Position numbers and translations under genes: made by a program. The notes below the pieces were generated by a model. It saw only the letters and a program-made list of their open reading frames with translations. It did no database searches and had not been told where the DNA came from. DNA of 64,000 nt from Flavobacteriales bacterium (GTDB lineage: Bacteria; Bacteroidota; Bacteroidia; Flavobacteriales; UBA1820): NCBI GenBank assembly GCA_003150615.1, contig QALN01000006.1, positions 1 through 64,000 of the forward strand, in the 5' to 3' direction. This document shows, in pieces, positions 42,637 to 50,741 of this stretch; within the stretch, counting starts at the first letter, position 1; every line of letters begins with the position of its first letter.

Positions 42637-43356
42637 TTACCTGGGCGCGGTGAAGTTAACGGGAAGGAAGTACGAAACTTCGACAGGTTTGTTACGCTGC
42701 ATGCCGGGAGTCCAGTTTTTGAGCTTGCTCACGGCTCTGAGAGCTTCGTTGTCGAGGTTTTTGTCAACGCCGCGCGCCACTTCGGCACGCGTTTTGCCGT
42801 CCTTGCCTATGGTCAGTTTAAGTATCACCTTACCGGATATGCCCATTTCGAGGGCTATCTGCGGGTAAACTACTTCTCTTTGGAGGAAATCGTTCAGTTT
42901 TTGGCTGATACATTTTTCCAGTCTGTCCTGTTTGTCTTTGAAGCGTTCGCAGCCGGGATATACGGGTTTTACCTCGATAACGGCGAAAGGAACTACTTCT
43001 TCGACTTCTTCCTGTACGGCAACCACTTCCTGTACGGTGATAACCTCGTTGGAGCTGGTTTCTGCGGACTGTACCACCATTTCTTCGATTTCTTCCTCGT
43101 CATCTGCCAGAATTATCTGTTCGGGCGGAGCGGCTGGAGGTGGTGGTGGCGGTGGTTGGTCGAGCGGGCGCTCGGTGATGATTACCTCTTCGTCGTCAAG
43201 ACGCAGAGATACTTTCCCAAGGTCGAGGTCGCTTTTGTCGTAGGTCTTCCATTCGAAAGCTCCCCACATGATAAACAGGGAGATTACCAGGCCTATTTCC
43301 AAAAACAGCCCTTTGCGGCGCTCGAGGTCGGCTTTGTGGGTCTTTTTTGGTTCCAT
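42637..43356 (-). CDS. TonB-family energy transducer
   Basis: A 239-residue inner-membrane protein. One N-terminal helix (FLEIGLVISLFIMWGAFEW) is followed by the proline-rich span PLDQPPPPPPPAAPPEQ, an acidic span EEEVEEVVPFAVIEV and the C-terminal TonB domain (YPGCERF...EVVYPQIALEMGISGKVILKLTIGKDGKTRAEV). It couples the proton gradient to outer-membrane receptors. An unusual feature is the very acidic stretch near residues 90-125. No ExbB/ExbD lies in the window. Length is normal for Bacteroidota. Confidence 0.93.
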   Translation of the reverse strand: MEPKKTHKADLERRKGLFLEIGLVISLFIMWGAFEWKTYDKSDLDLGKVSLRLDDEEVIITERPLDQPPPPPPPAAPPEQIILADDEEEIEEMVVQSAETSSNEVITVQEVVAVQEEVEEVVPFAVIEVKPVYPGCERFKDKQDRLEKCISQKLNDFLQREVVYPQIALEMGISGKVILKLTIGKDGKTRAEVARGVDKNLDNEALRAVSKLKNWTPGMQRNKPVEVSYFLPVNFTAPR

Positions 43357-43462
43357 TGTGATTTTGTTTTTTGTGTTTGTAATTTCGCTTACACTGTAAA
43401 TACATACAACTACCGTGCCAAAGGTTGTGTGGTTCCGGGATTTTTTTAGAGGAAATTACATT

Positions 43463-43470
43463 TACCTTTG
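43463..43470 (+). promoter_or_regulatory. Candidate -7 element (TACCTTTG) for tatD
   Basis: Matches TAnnTTTG and ends 18 bases before the tatD ATG at 43489. Confidence 0.5.
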
Positions 43471-43488
43471 TGTTCAAAACAGACGGAT

Positions 43489-44262
43489 ATGGCGGACTTT
43501 ACCGATACGCATACGCATCTTTACGACGAGGCTTTCGACGCCGACGCCGATGAAGTGGTAAGACAAAGCATAGTTTACGGGGTGGGGAAAATGATACTGC
43601 CGAATGTGGATTCCTCCACCATCGGCCGGATGCGTGCACTTGCGCAACGTCATCCGAACCATTGTTTCATGTTGATGGGCGTGCATCCTACAAGCCTGGA
43701 TGCGGATAACACGGAACGGGAACTCGCCTCTGTGCAGGAACATCTGGCCTCTGGCGGTTATATCGGAGTGGGGGAAATAGGTATGGACCTTTATTGGGAC
43801 AAGACATACGCGAAAGAACAGCAGTACGCCTTCGACGCCCAACTCGGCATGGCCGGGGAATACGGGCTTCCTGTTTCCGTGCATTGCCGCGAGGCTTTCG
43901 ACCAGACGCTGGAAATACTTGAAGGACATGCTGGCCGTGGACTGAAAGGCGTGTTCCATTGCTTTTCGGGGGATGCGTCTATGGCGCGACGAGTGTTGGA
44001 CAACGGCATGCTGCTTGGTGTCGGAGGGACTGTGACATACAAAAACAATCCGTTGAAAGATGTCATAAAGGAAGTAGGCGTGGAAAACATAGTGTTTGAA
44101 ACGGATTCGCCGTATCTGGCTCCGGTGCCGTACAGAGGAAAGCGGAACATGAGTTCCTATATAAAGGATATTGCCGCTTTTGTATCTTCATATTGCGGTG
44201 TTACTATGGAATACATTTCGCAAGTCACGGAGGAGAACGTGAGGAAAACTTTCGGTATTTGA
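43489..44262 (+). CDS. TatD-family metal-dependent deoxyribonuclease
   Basis: A 257-residue TIM-barrel hydrolase. Metal ligands are the His pair in DTHTHLYDE, the Glu in GVGEIGMDLYWD, the His in SVHCREAFDQ and VFHCFSGD and the Asp in ETDSPYLAPVPYRG. Such proteins act as 3'-5' exonucleases or aminoacyl-proofreading-like hydrolases. The start ATG at 43489 was chosen because the family begins here; the ATG at 43468 would add seven residues overlapping the -7 element. Length is normal. Confidence 0.94.
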   Translation: MADFTDTHTHLYDEAFDADADEVVRQSIVYGVGKMILPNVDSSTIGRMRALAQRHPNHCFMLMGVHPTSLDADNTERELASVQEHLASGGYIGVGEIGMDLYWDKTYAKEQQYAFDAQLGMAGEYGLPVSVHCREAFDQTLEILEGHAGRGLKGVFHCFSGDASMARRVLDNGMLLGVGGTVTYKNNPLKDVIKEVGVENIVFETDSPYLAPVPYRGKRNMSSYIKDIAAFVSSYCGVTMEYISQVTEENVRKTFGI

Positions 44263-44470
44263 ATATGAAAGCGTAAGTTATGGTTGCCGGTTTTCCGGCC
44301 GGAGGATTGCGTAAGAGGCGTACATGACGATGGAAGGGCGCGCGCAGTGAATTTTAATTAATTTTTAAGAAGATACACGTTATCATGCTTCGCTATTTTT
44401 TATATCTTAGCACATAGCCTGTACGATACGCGGGCATGTATAAACGGAAGAACGAAAAATACGATAAAAA

Positions 44471-45085
44471 ATGAAAAACAAAGGATGCATTGTGGCCGTA
44501 GCTGTGGCCGTAGGCCTGTTGGTCATCGCGCTGGCTGTAGGCGGGTGGTTCGTAGGCAAGTACAATACGATGGTCGAACTGCGCAGCGGTACGGCCGGAT
44601 ATGAAAAGACATGGGCTGACGTGGAAAGCCAGTACCAGCGCCGTGCCGATCTTATCCCCAATCTCGTGGCAACTGTAAAAGGCTATGCCGCACACGAGGA
44701 GAAAACTCTTACCGAAGTGGTCGAAGCCCGTGCGAAAGCTACGCAGGCCAATATAGATGCTTCGAGCCTTACTCCCGAAGCACTTGAAAAATTCCAGGCC
44801 GCCCAGGGTCAGTTGTCGCAGGCTCTTGGACGTCTTATGGTTGTGGCCGAGCGCTACCCTGACCTGAAGGCGAATACTAACTTCCTGGAGCTCCAGTCTC
44901 AGCTCGAGGGTACTGAAAACCGCATTGCCGTAGCGCGCCAGAGATTTAACGAGGCGGCTTCGAAGTACAATGCCTATATAATGAAATTTCCTGGTAACAT
45001 AATAGCCGGCATCACAGGATTTAAGGAGGCTGCACTGTTTAAGGCTGACCAGGGCGCTTCAGAAGCTCCTAAAGTGGAGTTTTAA
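44471..45085 (+). CDS. LemA family protein
   Basis: A 204-residue inner-membrane protein with one N-terminal helix (IVAVAVAVGLLVIALAVGGWFVG) and the LemA domain: YNTMVELRSGTAGYEKTWADVESQYQRRADLIPNLVATVKGYAAHEE is the hallmark, followed by helices ending in LQSQLEGTENRIAVARQRFNEAASKYNAYI. Role in the family is unknown. It precedes the two TPM-domain proteins, a grouping frequent in bacteria, though a hairpin intervenes. Confidence 0.95.
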   Translation: MKNKGCIVAVAVAVGLLVIALAVGGWFVGKYNTMVELRSGTAGYEKTWADVESQYQRRADLIPNLVATVKGYAAHEEKTLTEVVEARAKATQANIDASSLTPEALEKFQAAQGQLSQALGRLMVVAERYPDLKANTNFLELQSQLEGTENRIAVARQRFNEAASKYNAYIMKFPGNIIAGITGFKEAALFKADQGASEAPKVEF

Positions 45086-45116
45086 CATTATTCCGGCCCT
45101 TTGATTGACACAATAG

Positions 45117-45141
45117 CGGCGGGGTGTACCCCGCCGTTTTT
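45117..45141 (+). terminator. Hairpin after lemA
   Basis: A 9-bp stem (CGGCGGGGT with ACCCCGCCG) with a 2-base loop followed by T5. It lies between lemA and the TPM genes and may allow partial read-through. Confidence 0.75.
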
Positions 45142-45164
45142 CAACTGAAAAAACGACATCAGGC

Positions 45165-45617
45165 ATGAAAGACGACAGAGACGATGAATTTTTCACCCCC
45201 GCCCAGGAAAGCGAGATAATCGAAGCTATAAAAAAGGCTGAAAAAAACACGTCCGGTGAAATACGTGTACATGTTGAAAACGGCCATGACGATAAGGATG
45301 TTCTGCACCGCGCAGGCGAGGTTTTCGCTACTCTTGGGATGAACCGCACGGAACTTGGCAACGGCGTATTGCTGTACATCGATCTGAAGCACCACCGTTT
45401 TGCCATATGGGGCGGGCGCGGGATATACGAACTCGTCCCGGAAGGGTTCTGGGACCAGACGTACAACCTGGCGCGCGGGCATTTCAAAAATGGGGAAATA
45501 ACCGAAGGCTTGTGCAGGGCCATAGAACAGGTGGGGGAAAAACTGAAATATTACTTTCCCTACCGCGACGGAGACGTTAACGAATTGCCGGACGAAATAT
45601 CAAAAGGAAATGTTTAG
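45165..45617 (+). CDS. Cytoplasmic TPM-domain protein
   Basis: A 150-residue TPM (Psb32/YgcG type) protein. It has the pattern EFFTPAQESEIIEAIKKAEKNTSGEIRVHVE followed by GNGVLLYIDLKHHRFAIWGGRGIYELVPEGFW. No signal peptide or helix is visible, so it is probably cytoplasmic or attached through partners. It overlaps the next gene by 8 bases. Its paralogue downstream has a signal peptide. The domain is associated with phosphatase or assembly functions in chloroplast homologues; here it is unknown. Confidence 0.85.
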   Translation: MKDDRDDEFFTPAQESEIIEAIKKAEKNTSGEIRVHVENGHDDKDVLHRAGEVFATLGMNRTELGNGVLLYIDLKHHRFAIWGGRGIYELVPEGFWDQTYNLARGHFKNGEITEGLCRAIEQVGEKLKYYFPYRDGDVNELPDEISKGNV

Positions 45618-46422
45618 AAAAATACTTTTTGCAATATCGGCGCTGTTTTTCATACATGCCGCCGGACAGACGTCGGATTGCATACCGCCGAAACCGTCGG
45701 TTGAAACGTCCGTTTACGACTATGCCAATCTTTTGTCCGAAGGCCAGGAAAAAGCGCTCGAACGCAAACTGATAGGATATTCCGACAGTACTTCGACGCA
45801 AATAGTGGTGGCTGTGACAGCGGATTTGTGCGGTGGCGACATAGCCATGACCGCAACCGAATGGGCGCATAAATGGGGGATAGGGCAAAAAGGCAAGGAC
45901 AACGGTGTGTTTATCCTGCTGAGCCCTTCGGACAGGAAAATATTCATCGCTACGGGTTACGGGGTGGAGGGGGCGCTGACCGATGCCATGACACGCCGTA
46001 TAATAGAACAGAATATATTGCCCGAATTCCGTAAAGGCGATTACTACGCTGGGCTGGATGCCGGTACGGATGCCATATTCAAGGTGCTCACCGGTGAGTT
46101 CAAAGCCGATGCGCGCAAAGCTGAAAGCGGCGGCGGAGGGACATGGGCTCTTATTCCGGTGATAATATTCGCCGTTGTCATGATTGCGGCGTTTTCTTCC
46201 AAAGGCGGCAAAGGAGGGGGCGGAGGCAGCAACGGCAGTGGTGGCGGTACCCGCAGGAGCACTTCTGCCGCCGATGCGTTGCTCACCGGTATATTGCTGG
46301 GTAGTATGGGCAGACGTTCTTCAGGCGGTTTCGGCGGTGGCGGTTTCGGTTCTTCCGGAGGATTCGGAGGGGGCTTTGGCGGCGGCGGTTTCGGCGGCGG
46401 CGGGGCCGGAGGAAGCTGGTAG
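45610..46422 (+). CDS. Membrane TPM-domain protein with glycine-rich tail
   Basis: A 270-residue protein. A signal peptide (ILFAISALFFIHAAG) leads to the TPM domain (SVYDYANLLSEGQEKALERKLIGYSDSTSTQIVVAV and NGVFILLSPSDRKIFIATGYGVEG). A membrane helix (TWALIPVIIFAVVMIAAFSS) follows near residue 180, then a glycine/serine-rich tail ending GGGFGGGGAGGSW. The tail is the usual YgcG-type end. Start overlaps the upstream gene by 8 bases, so the two TPM genes are one transcript. Together with lemA it makes a common but unexplained membrane module. Confidence 0.9.
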   Translation: MFRKILFAISALFFIHAAGQTSDCIPPKPSVETSVYDYANLLSEGQEKALERKLIGYSDSTSTQIVVAVTADLCGGDIAMTATEWAHKWGIGQKGKDNGVFILLSPSDRKIFIATGYGVEGALTDAMTRRIIEQNILPEFRKGDYYAGLDAGTDAIFKVLTGEFKADARKAESGGGGTWALIPVIIFAVVMIAAFSSKGGKGGGGGSNGSGGGTRRSTSAADALLTGILLGSMGRRSSGGFGGGGFGSSGGFGGGFGGGGFGGGGAGGSW

Positions 46423-46693
46423 CGGCGGTATTTCGCACCGTCGGAATACCTTACTTGGGGTAACATGCCGAAGCAGGGGGATCGCAGTGCGGAAAGCGAT
46501 GTGGTTTAAACTCAGCGGCCATAGGCCGCAGGCATAGCCTGTTTGATATTGAATGTCTGTTGTTAATATCTGTATGGCCTGGTGTACCGGCCGGCTTGCA
46601 GTTTATTTTAAAATACTTTGCCAGCGGCAGAGTGCTGGCCGGATAATTCCGGCGGAACATATTAATTTAAGAATTTTATAAAACTATAACGTT

Positions 46694-47326
46694 ATGGAAG
46701 ATGTAATAAAAAATTTGTCGCGGCGGTATGCCGTAAAGGCGTATGACAGCAGCGTGCGTATCACCGACAGTCAGTTGGACACTTTGTTGGAGGCAGGGAG
46801 ACTTTCCCCGTCGTCTTATGGATTGCAGCCTTACAAAATTATCGCGGTGACGGATCCGGTCCTGCGGGAAAAGCTCATGGAAGCGTCCTACGGACAGTGT
46901 CCTGTGGCCGATTCTTCGGTGTTGTTGGTGTTGGCGCGGTATTCGGGTTTCCCGGAAGGTTTCGTGGACGATTATGTCCGAAATATATCCCAAACACGTG
47001 GCATTGAGGAGGAAAAACTCGCCGGAATGAGGAAAACGATTGAAAATACGATATCGAACCTTACCCCCGAAGGACGCGATGCGTGGAATAAGAACCAGAC
47101 ATATATATTGCTCGGAACGTTGCTGTCGGCTGCCGCTGCGATGGGCCTGGACGCGACTCCGATGGAAGGTTTCGAGCCGGAAAAATACGACGAACTTCTG
47201 GGGCTTAAAGACAAGGGATTGAAATCAACTGTCATCATGGCCGTGGGCCGTCATTCGGATGCCGATCGTTATTTCGGGCTGAAAAAGGTGCGCCGTCCTA
47301 TGGAACAGTTCGCTGAAAAAATATAG
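46694..47326 (+). CDS. Nitroreductase-family protein (FMN)
   Basis: A 210-residue NAD(P)H-dependent flavoprotein. RRYAVKAYDSSVRITDSQLDTLLEAGRLSPSSYGLQPYKIIAV is the FMN-binding start (RR..K and SPSSYGLQP), and LLSAAAAMGLDATPMEGFEP and VIMAVGRHSDADRY are family blocks. These reduce nitro groups, quinones or FMN; substrate unknown. It is monocistronic, preceded by a 270-base gap with nothing recognised, and followed by 180 bases before the mazG terminator. Confidence 0.93.
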   Translation: MEDVIKNLSRRYAVKAYDSSVRITDSQLDTLLEAGRLSPSSYGLQPYKIIAVTDPVLREKLMEASYGQCPVADSSVLLVLARYSGFPEGFVDDYVRNISQTRGIEEEKLAGMRKTIENTISNLTPEGRDAWNKNQTYILLGTLLSAAAAMGLDATPMEGFEPEKYDELLGLKDKGLKSTVIMAVGRHSDADRYFGLKKVRRPMEQFAEKI

Positions 47327-47508
47327 GGCGGTACAGGTGTAACAGGAAAAAATATCAAACGGATATCGGTGAACGGTCTGATGTCTCCGGCGGAGTAAAG
47401 GCGGATATGACGATGTAAATATCAAACGTGCACAGGTCGTTGACGTTGAAATAGTATTGTCAATATTGACCATGCTTTTGTATATGCATCGGTGACAGTA
47501 AGTCTGTA
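47327..47508. other. Intergenic stretch with nothing recognised
   Basis: Between the nitroreductase gene and the mazG terminator. No ORF with a protein-like composition and no RNA motif was seen. Confidence 0.4.
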
Positions 47509-47554
47509 AAAAAAAGTACCCTCAGGGCTGATAGGTCCTGAGGGTACTTTTTTT
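47509..47554 (-). terminator. Terminator of mazG
   Basis: An 18-bp perfect stem (47509-47526 with 47537-47554, arms AAAAAAAGTACCCTCAGG and its complement) with a 10-base loop; T7 on the minus strand. Confidence 0.93.
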
Positions 47555-47575
47555 CACAAACCGGTAAAAGAGGGG

Positions 47576-48358
47576 CTATTTTAAAAGAGCGGCTTTCGCG
47601 CGTTCCCAGTATGTGTCCATTTCCTGTATGTCCATTTCCGGAAGCGATTTGCCGTCGGCTGCCGCCAAGCGTTCCATTTCCATAAAACGCGCAATGAATT
47701 TCTTGTTGGTCAGTTCGAGCGCATCTTCGGCGTTTATACCCAGGTGCGATGCGTAGTTTATCAGCGAGAAGAACACATCGCCCATTTCCATACGGGCTTT
47801 TTCGGTATTGCCTTCGCGCAGTTCCGCTTTTAGTTCCGATATTTCTTCCTCTACTTTGTCCCATACGCCGGATGCGTCGTCCCAGTCAAAACCCACCCCA
47901 TGCGCCTTTTCTTTTATCCTCTGGGCTTTGACCATGGCGGGAAGGCTGCGCGGTACGCCCGCCAGTACCGAGCGGTTGCCTTCGGCCAGTTTTATCTTTT
48001 CCCAGTTTTGTTTTACTTGTTCGCTGTCCCGGGCTGCGGTCTCTCCGTAAACGTGCGGATGGCGGCGTATCAGCTTTTCGCATTCGGTATCGAGGACTTC
48101 GGACATGGTGAAAGAGCCGTTTTCGCGTCCCATTACGGCGTAAAATACCAGGTGGAGCATTACGTCTCCCGACTCTTTTTTTATGCCGTCCATATCGCCG
48201 TCCAGTATGGCGTCGCCTAGTTCGTAAACTTCTTCTATGGTGTTCGTGCGCAGGCTCTCGAATGTCTGTTTTCGGTCCCAGGGACATTTTTGCCGCAGTT
48301 CGGAAACGATGTCGTACAATCGGCCGAATGCTTGCATGGCTTTTTCCTTTTCTTCCAT
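47576..48358 (-). CDS. mazG: Nucleoside triphosphate pyrophosphohydrolase MazG
   Basis: A 260-residue enzyme that hydrolyses NTPs to NMP and pyrophosphate, cleaning aberrant nucleotides. CPWDRKQTFESLRTNTIEEVYELGDAI has the Glu cluster EExxE that holds Mg, and a second copy follows at the C-terminal half (WDKVEEEISELKAELREG, MEMGDVFFSLINYA). Two MazG domains are typical of the full-length type. Separated from yajC by a terminator. Confidence 0.95.
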   Translation of the reverse strand: MEEKEKAMQAFGRLYDIVSELRQKCPWDRKQTFESLRTNTIEEVYELGDAILDGDMDGIKKESGDVMLHLVFYAVMGRENGSFTMSEVLDTECEKLIRRHPHVYGETAARDSEQVKQNWEKIKLAEGNRSVLAGVPRSLPAMVKAQRIKEKAHGVGFDWDDASGVWDKVEEEISELKAELREGNTEKARMEMGDVFFSLINYASHLGINAEDALELTNKKFIARFMEMERLAAADGKSLPEMDIQEMDTYWERAKAALLK

Positions 48359-48391
48359 TATGTGTGTAAAAATTTTATTGTGGCATATTAA

Positions 48392-48424
48392 AAAAGAGCC
48401 TGTACCGACGGCACAGGCTCTTTT
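48392..48424 (-). terminator. Terminator of the nusB-DUF1573-yajC operon
   Basis: A 12-bp stem (AAAAGAGCCTGT with ACAGGCTCTTTT) with a 9-base loop lies between the yajC stop and the mazG start on the minus strand. Confidence 0.85.
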
Positions 48425-48454
48425 CTTTTTCCGATATCGCTGTCCCGAGCCGGC

Positions 48455-48769
48455 TCAGGCTTTGTTGCCGTAGCGTGCTGCGGTAAGCTCGCGCGAAATG
48501 GCAGAGCGTTCGAAAGTTATATGGCCTGCTTTGGTATCGATGATAACGGTATTGTCGTTTATCTCGACCAGGCGGCCGTGTATGCCTCCTATGGTAACTA
48601 CCCACTGGCCTTTCTGGAGCTCCTCGAGGAATTTCTTTTCCTGTTTCTGGCGCTTCTGCTGAGGGCGTATCATAAGGAAATACATTACGGCTATGAAAGC
48701 GACGAGCATGATGAGCATGCTCATACCTCCGCCCATAGCGCTTTGTGCCTGAAGAATAATTGGATTCAT
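48455..48769 (-). CDS. yajC: Preprotein translocase accessory subunit YajC
   Basis: A 104-residue inner-membrane protein with one helix (MLIMLVAFIAVMYFLMIR) followed by the signature PQQKRQKQEKKFLEELQKGQWVVTIGGIHG. It joins SecD/SecF to the SecYEG channel. Length is normal. It lies 27 bases downstream of the DUF1573 gene on the same strand. Confidence 0.95.
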   Translation of the reverse strand: MNPIILQAQSAMGGGMSMLIMLVAFIAVMYFLMIRPQQKRQKQEKKFLEELQKGQWVVTIGGIHGRLVEINDNTVIIDTKAGHITFERSAISRELTAARYGNKA

Positions 48770-48796
48770 CTTAATAAAGTGATTATTGGTTGTTAT

Positions 48797-49228
48797 TTAT
48801 TTTTTCTTGTCCGTCTTGTCCGTGAGTTTTCCGGTGATGTACAGGATTTCCCGTCCTTCGCGGGTGTTGAGTATTAGTGTTACCGATTTTATGAACCGGT
48901 CGTATCCCTCGCCGTTGAACGTCATTTTTATTTCTCCCGTCTTGCCTGGCATGATAGGTTCCCTGGGGTATTCCGGGGTTGTGCATCCGCACGAGGATGC
49001 TACATCTTTTATCACCAGGGGAGCTTTGCCGGTGTTCCTGAATTTGAACACGTGGCTTATTTCCTGTCCGCGGGGAGTATTGCCGAAGTCGAATTTGCGC
49101 TGGTCGTTCTCAAATTTTATCACGGGATATTCTTTGTTTTCCTGTCCAGCATTGGAATCCGAGCCGCAGGCCGAAACCGGTAAGAGCGAAATAACGGCGG
49201 CGAAAGCCGCGATAAGTATCTTTTTCAT
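48797..49228 (-). CDS. DUF1573-domain secreted protein
   Basis: A 143-residue protein with an N-terminal signal peptide whose end (SLLPVSACGSD) reads as a lipobox-like SAC, so it is probably a lipoprotein with Cys21 as the anchor. The DUF1573 Ig-like domain has HVFKFRNTGKAPLVIKDVASSCGCTTPEYPREPIMPG, containing the Cys-Gly-Cys pattern characteristic of the family. Function unknown in Bacteroidota; an ASPM-SPD-2-Hydin-like beta fold is expected. Middle gene of the nusB-yajC operon. Confidence 0.88.
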   Translation of the reverse strand: MKKILIAAFAAVISLLPVSACGSDSNAGQENKEYPVIKFENDQRKFDFGNTPRGQEISHVFKFRNTGKAPLVIKDVASSCGCTTPEYPREPIMPGKTGEIKMTFNGEGYDRFIKSVTLILNTREGREILYITGKLTDKTDKKK

Positions 49229-49293
49229 TGTTCAGACAGTTTTTCTAATAGCTTACGTGAATGTATGCGTGTTTTCAAATTTATGAAAAAAAG

Positions 49294-50235
49294 TCACATC
49301 AGCCCTCGTCCGGCTTTCTTTATTTTGCCGTCGGCTTCGAGCCATGCCAATATCCGGTCGAGAATGCCGTTGACGAATATGCGGCTTTTGGCCGTGGAAT
49401 AGTCTTTCGATATTTCGATGTATTCGTTGAGCGTGACTTTGGTAGGTATGCTGGGAAAGTTCATAAATTCGGCTATGGCCATTTCCATAAGGATGAAATC
49501 GACCATCGCTATTCGTTCGCTGTCCCAGTTTTCGGCCTTTTGTTCTATCATGGCTTTGTATTGTGCGGAACCTTTTTCGGTTTCGCGGAGCAGGCGTACG
49601 GCGAATTCCCTGTCGCCCTCGTCCTTGTACAGGGACGGTATTTCAAACCCCGACGGATTTTCCTCTTTGATGTCCTCCATTGTTTTGAGGAGCATGGTGT
49701 TGGCTACCTGAATGTCTGCGGCCCATTCCATGTTGCAGTCCTCGTAATAGTCTAACAGAGCGTCGCTTGGGGCGATTACGTTTTTGAATACGTATATGGC
49801 GAATCTTTTGTGCGTGCCGAACGAATCGTCCTGCGAGTCCATGTATTCGCCGTATTTAGGCGAGGCTTCGAGCTGTCCCAGCGCGGCTTCCACGTATTCG
49901 CTGCGGTCGGCCCATGAAGATGCGTATTTCGATGCCGCCTCGGAGAGTTTTTTGTTCCCTTCCATGGCTGCCAATACGGGGTTCCGGACGAACTTCATGT
50001 TAGGGTTTAGTTCTTCCGGCGTAGCGAAACGCTTGCCGCGGCGGGCTTCTATCTTTGCATCGGCCATACGCACTACGGAAAACAGCAATGCGGTCTGCAT
50101 GGCGTAAAGGTCCATTATCCTGTCTATCCCGGTGAGAAGGTTCTTTTCAGCTACGGCCATGTCCTGCGAATGGGACTGGCGGTAAGCGTAAAGCGCCTGC
50201 ATTACTTTTGCCCTCAGATGGCGGCGTGTGAGCAT
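49294..50235 (-). CDS. nusB: Transcription antitermination factor NusB, with long Bacteroidota extension
   Basis: A 313-residue protein, about twice the E. coli length (139). It starts MLTRRHLRAKVMQALYAYRQSHS, the family N-terminus, and ends in the conserved NusB fold: WDSERIAMVDFILMEMAIAEFMNFPSIPTKVTLNEYIEISKDYSTAKSRIFVNGILDRIL. The intervening portion adds about 150 residues, typical for Bacteroidota. It binds BoxA RNA with S10 in rRNA antitermination. The start is the ATG at 50235 since the upstream extension overlaps a likely promoter. First in the operon with DUF1573 and yajC. Confidence 0.93.
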   Translation of the reverse strand: MLTRRHLRAKVMQALYAYRQSHSQDMAVAEKNLLTGIDRIMDLYAMQTALLFSVVRMADAKIEARRGKRFATPEELNPNMKFVRNPVLAAMEGNKKLSEAASKYASSWADRSEYVEAALGQLEASPKYGEYMDSQDDSFGTHKRFAIYVFKNVIAPSDALLDYYEDCNMEWAADIQVANTMLLKTMEDIKEENPSGFEIPSLYKDEGDREFAVRLLRETEKGSAQYKAMIEQKAENWDSERIAMVDFILMEMAIAEFMNFPSIPTKVTLNEYIEISKDYSTAKSRIFVNGILDRILAWLEADGKIKKAGRGLM

Positions 50236-50337
50236 GGTTTTTGTTGATTTTTTTTTGTTTTTAGTTCTGCGAACGAACGCCACAGTGCGTAATATTATGT
50301 TGCAGGGCGTAAAAGTTCTGATTTGCCTTAACAGACG

Positions 50338-50345
50338 CAAAGGTA
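50338..50345 (-). promoter_or_regulatory. Candidate -7 element (TACCTTTG) for nusB
   Basis: On the minus strand this reads TACCTTTG. It lies 102 bases upstream of the nusB ATG at 50235, outside the alternative upstream start, so the 50235 start is favoured. No clear -33. Confidence 0.5.
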
Positions 50346-50399
50346 ATACAATATTTTTTTGTTTTAGACGGATATTTTGTATTTTACACTGCAACACTT

Positions 50400-50741
50400 T
50401 GCAGCCCATAAACTATTTTAGATATGCCGCAACGGGAGAAACCACTATGCCCGTAGGGGTTTCGGCAACCGGAACTAAAAACGAAAGCAGACCAGGTAAT
50501 GAACATCCCGCTCGCCCGCCGGTACGGAGCATATATGGGAGCTGTCCGAAACGGTCTCTGAAGGTTGCTGGTGGTGAACGTAGCCGTCGTTGGACAGAGT
50601 TGTCGGCATCGCTCATGAGCGGGTATGAGGCATTTGCATTTGTGAAACGGGACTTTTTGCTGTACAAGGCGCATGGAGCATGGTTTTTCATAAAAGATTT
50701 CACTACATTTGGAGTTTTCAAAACCATTTGTCGCCTAAGAT
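50400..50741. other. Unexplained stretch open on both strands, possible structured RNA or small protein
   Basis: About 340 bases between nusB and the SUI1-type gene. Both strands are open over nearly the whole length: on the minus strand an ATG at 50727 gives 104 residues, on the plus strand a frame runs to 50749 and overlaps the next start by 8 bases. Two further minus frames are also open. None looks like a known domain. Local inverted repeats (GAAACC with GGTTTC around 50436-50462, and the palindrome CGCTCATGAGCG) suggest RNA structure. I have a weak memory of similar predicted small proteins in Bacteroidales but cannot verify it. No tmRNA, RNase P or SRP core motif is present. Confidence 0.35.

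Noticed and set aside
50400..50741. tmRNA, RNase P RNA or SRP RNA
   Set aside because: Core motifs of these RNAs (alanine-tag ending, GAGGAAAGTCC, GGAAGCAGCC-type loops) are absent; one stretch translates like the start of a tag (GETTM) but has no stop after it.
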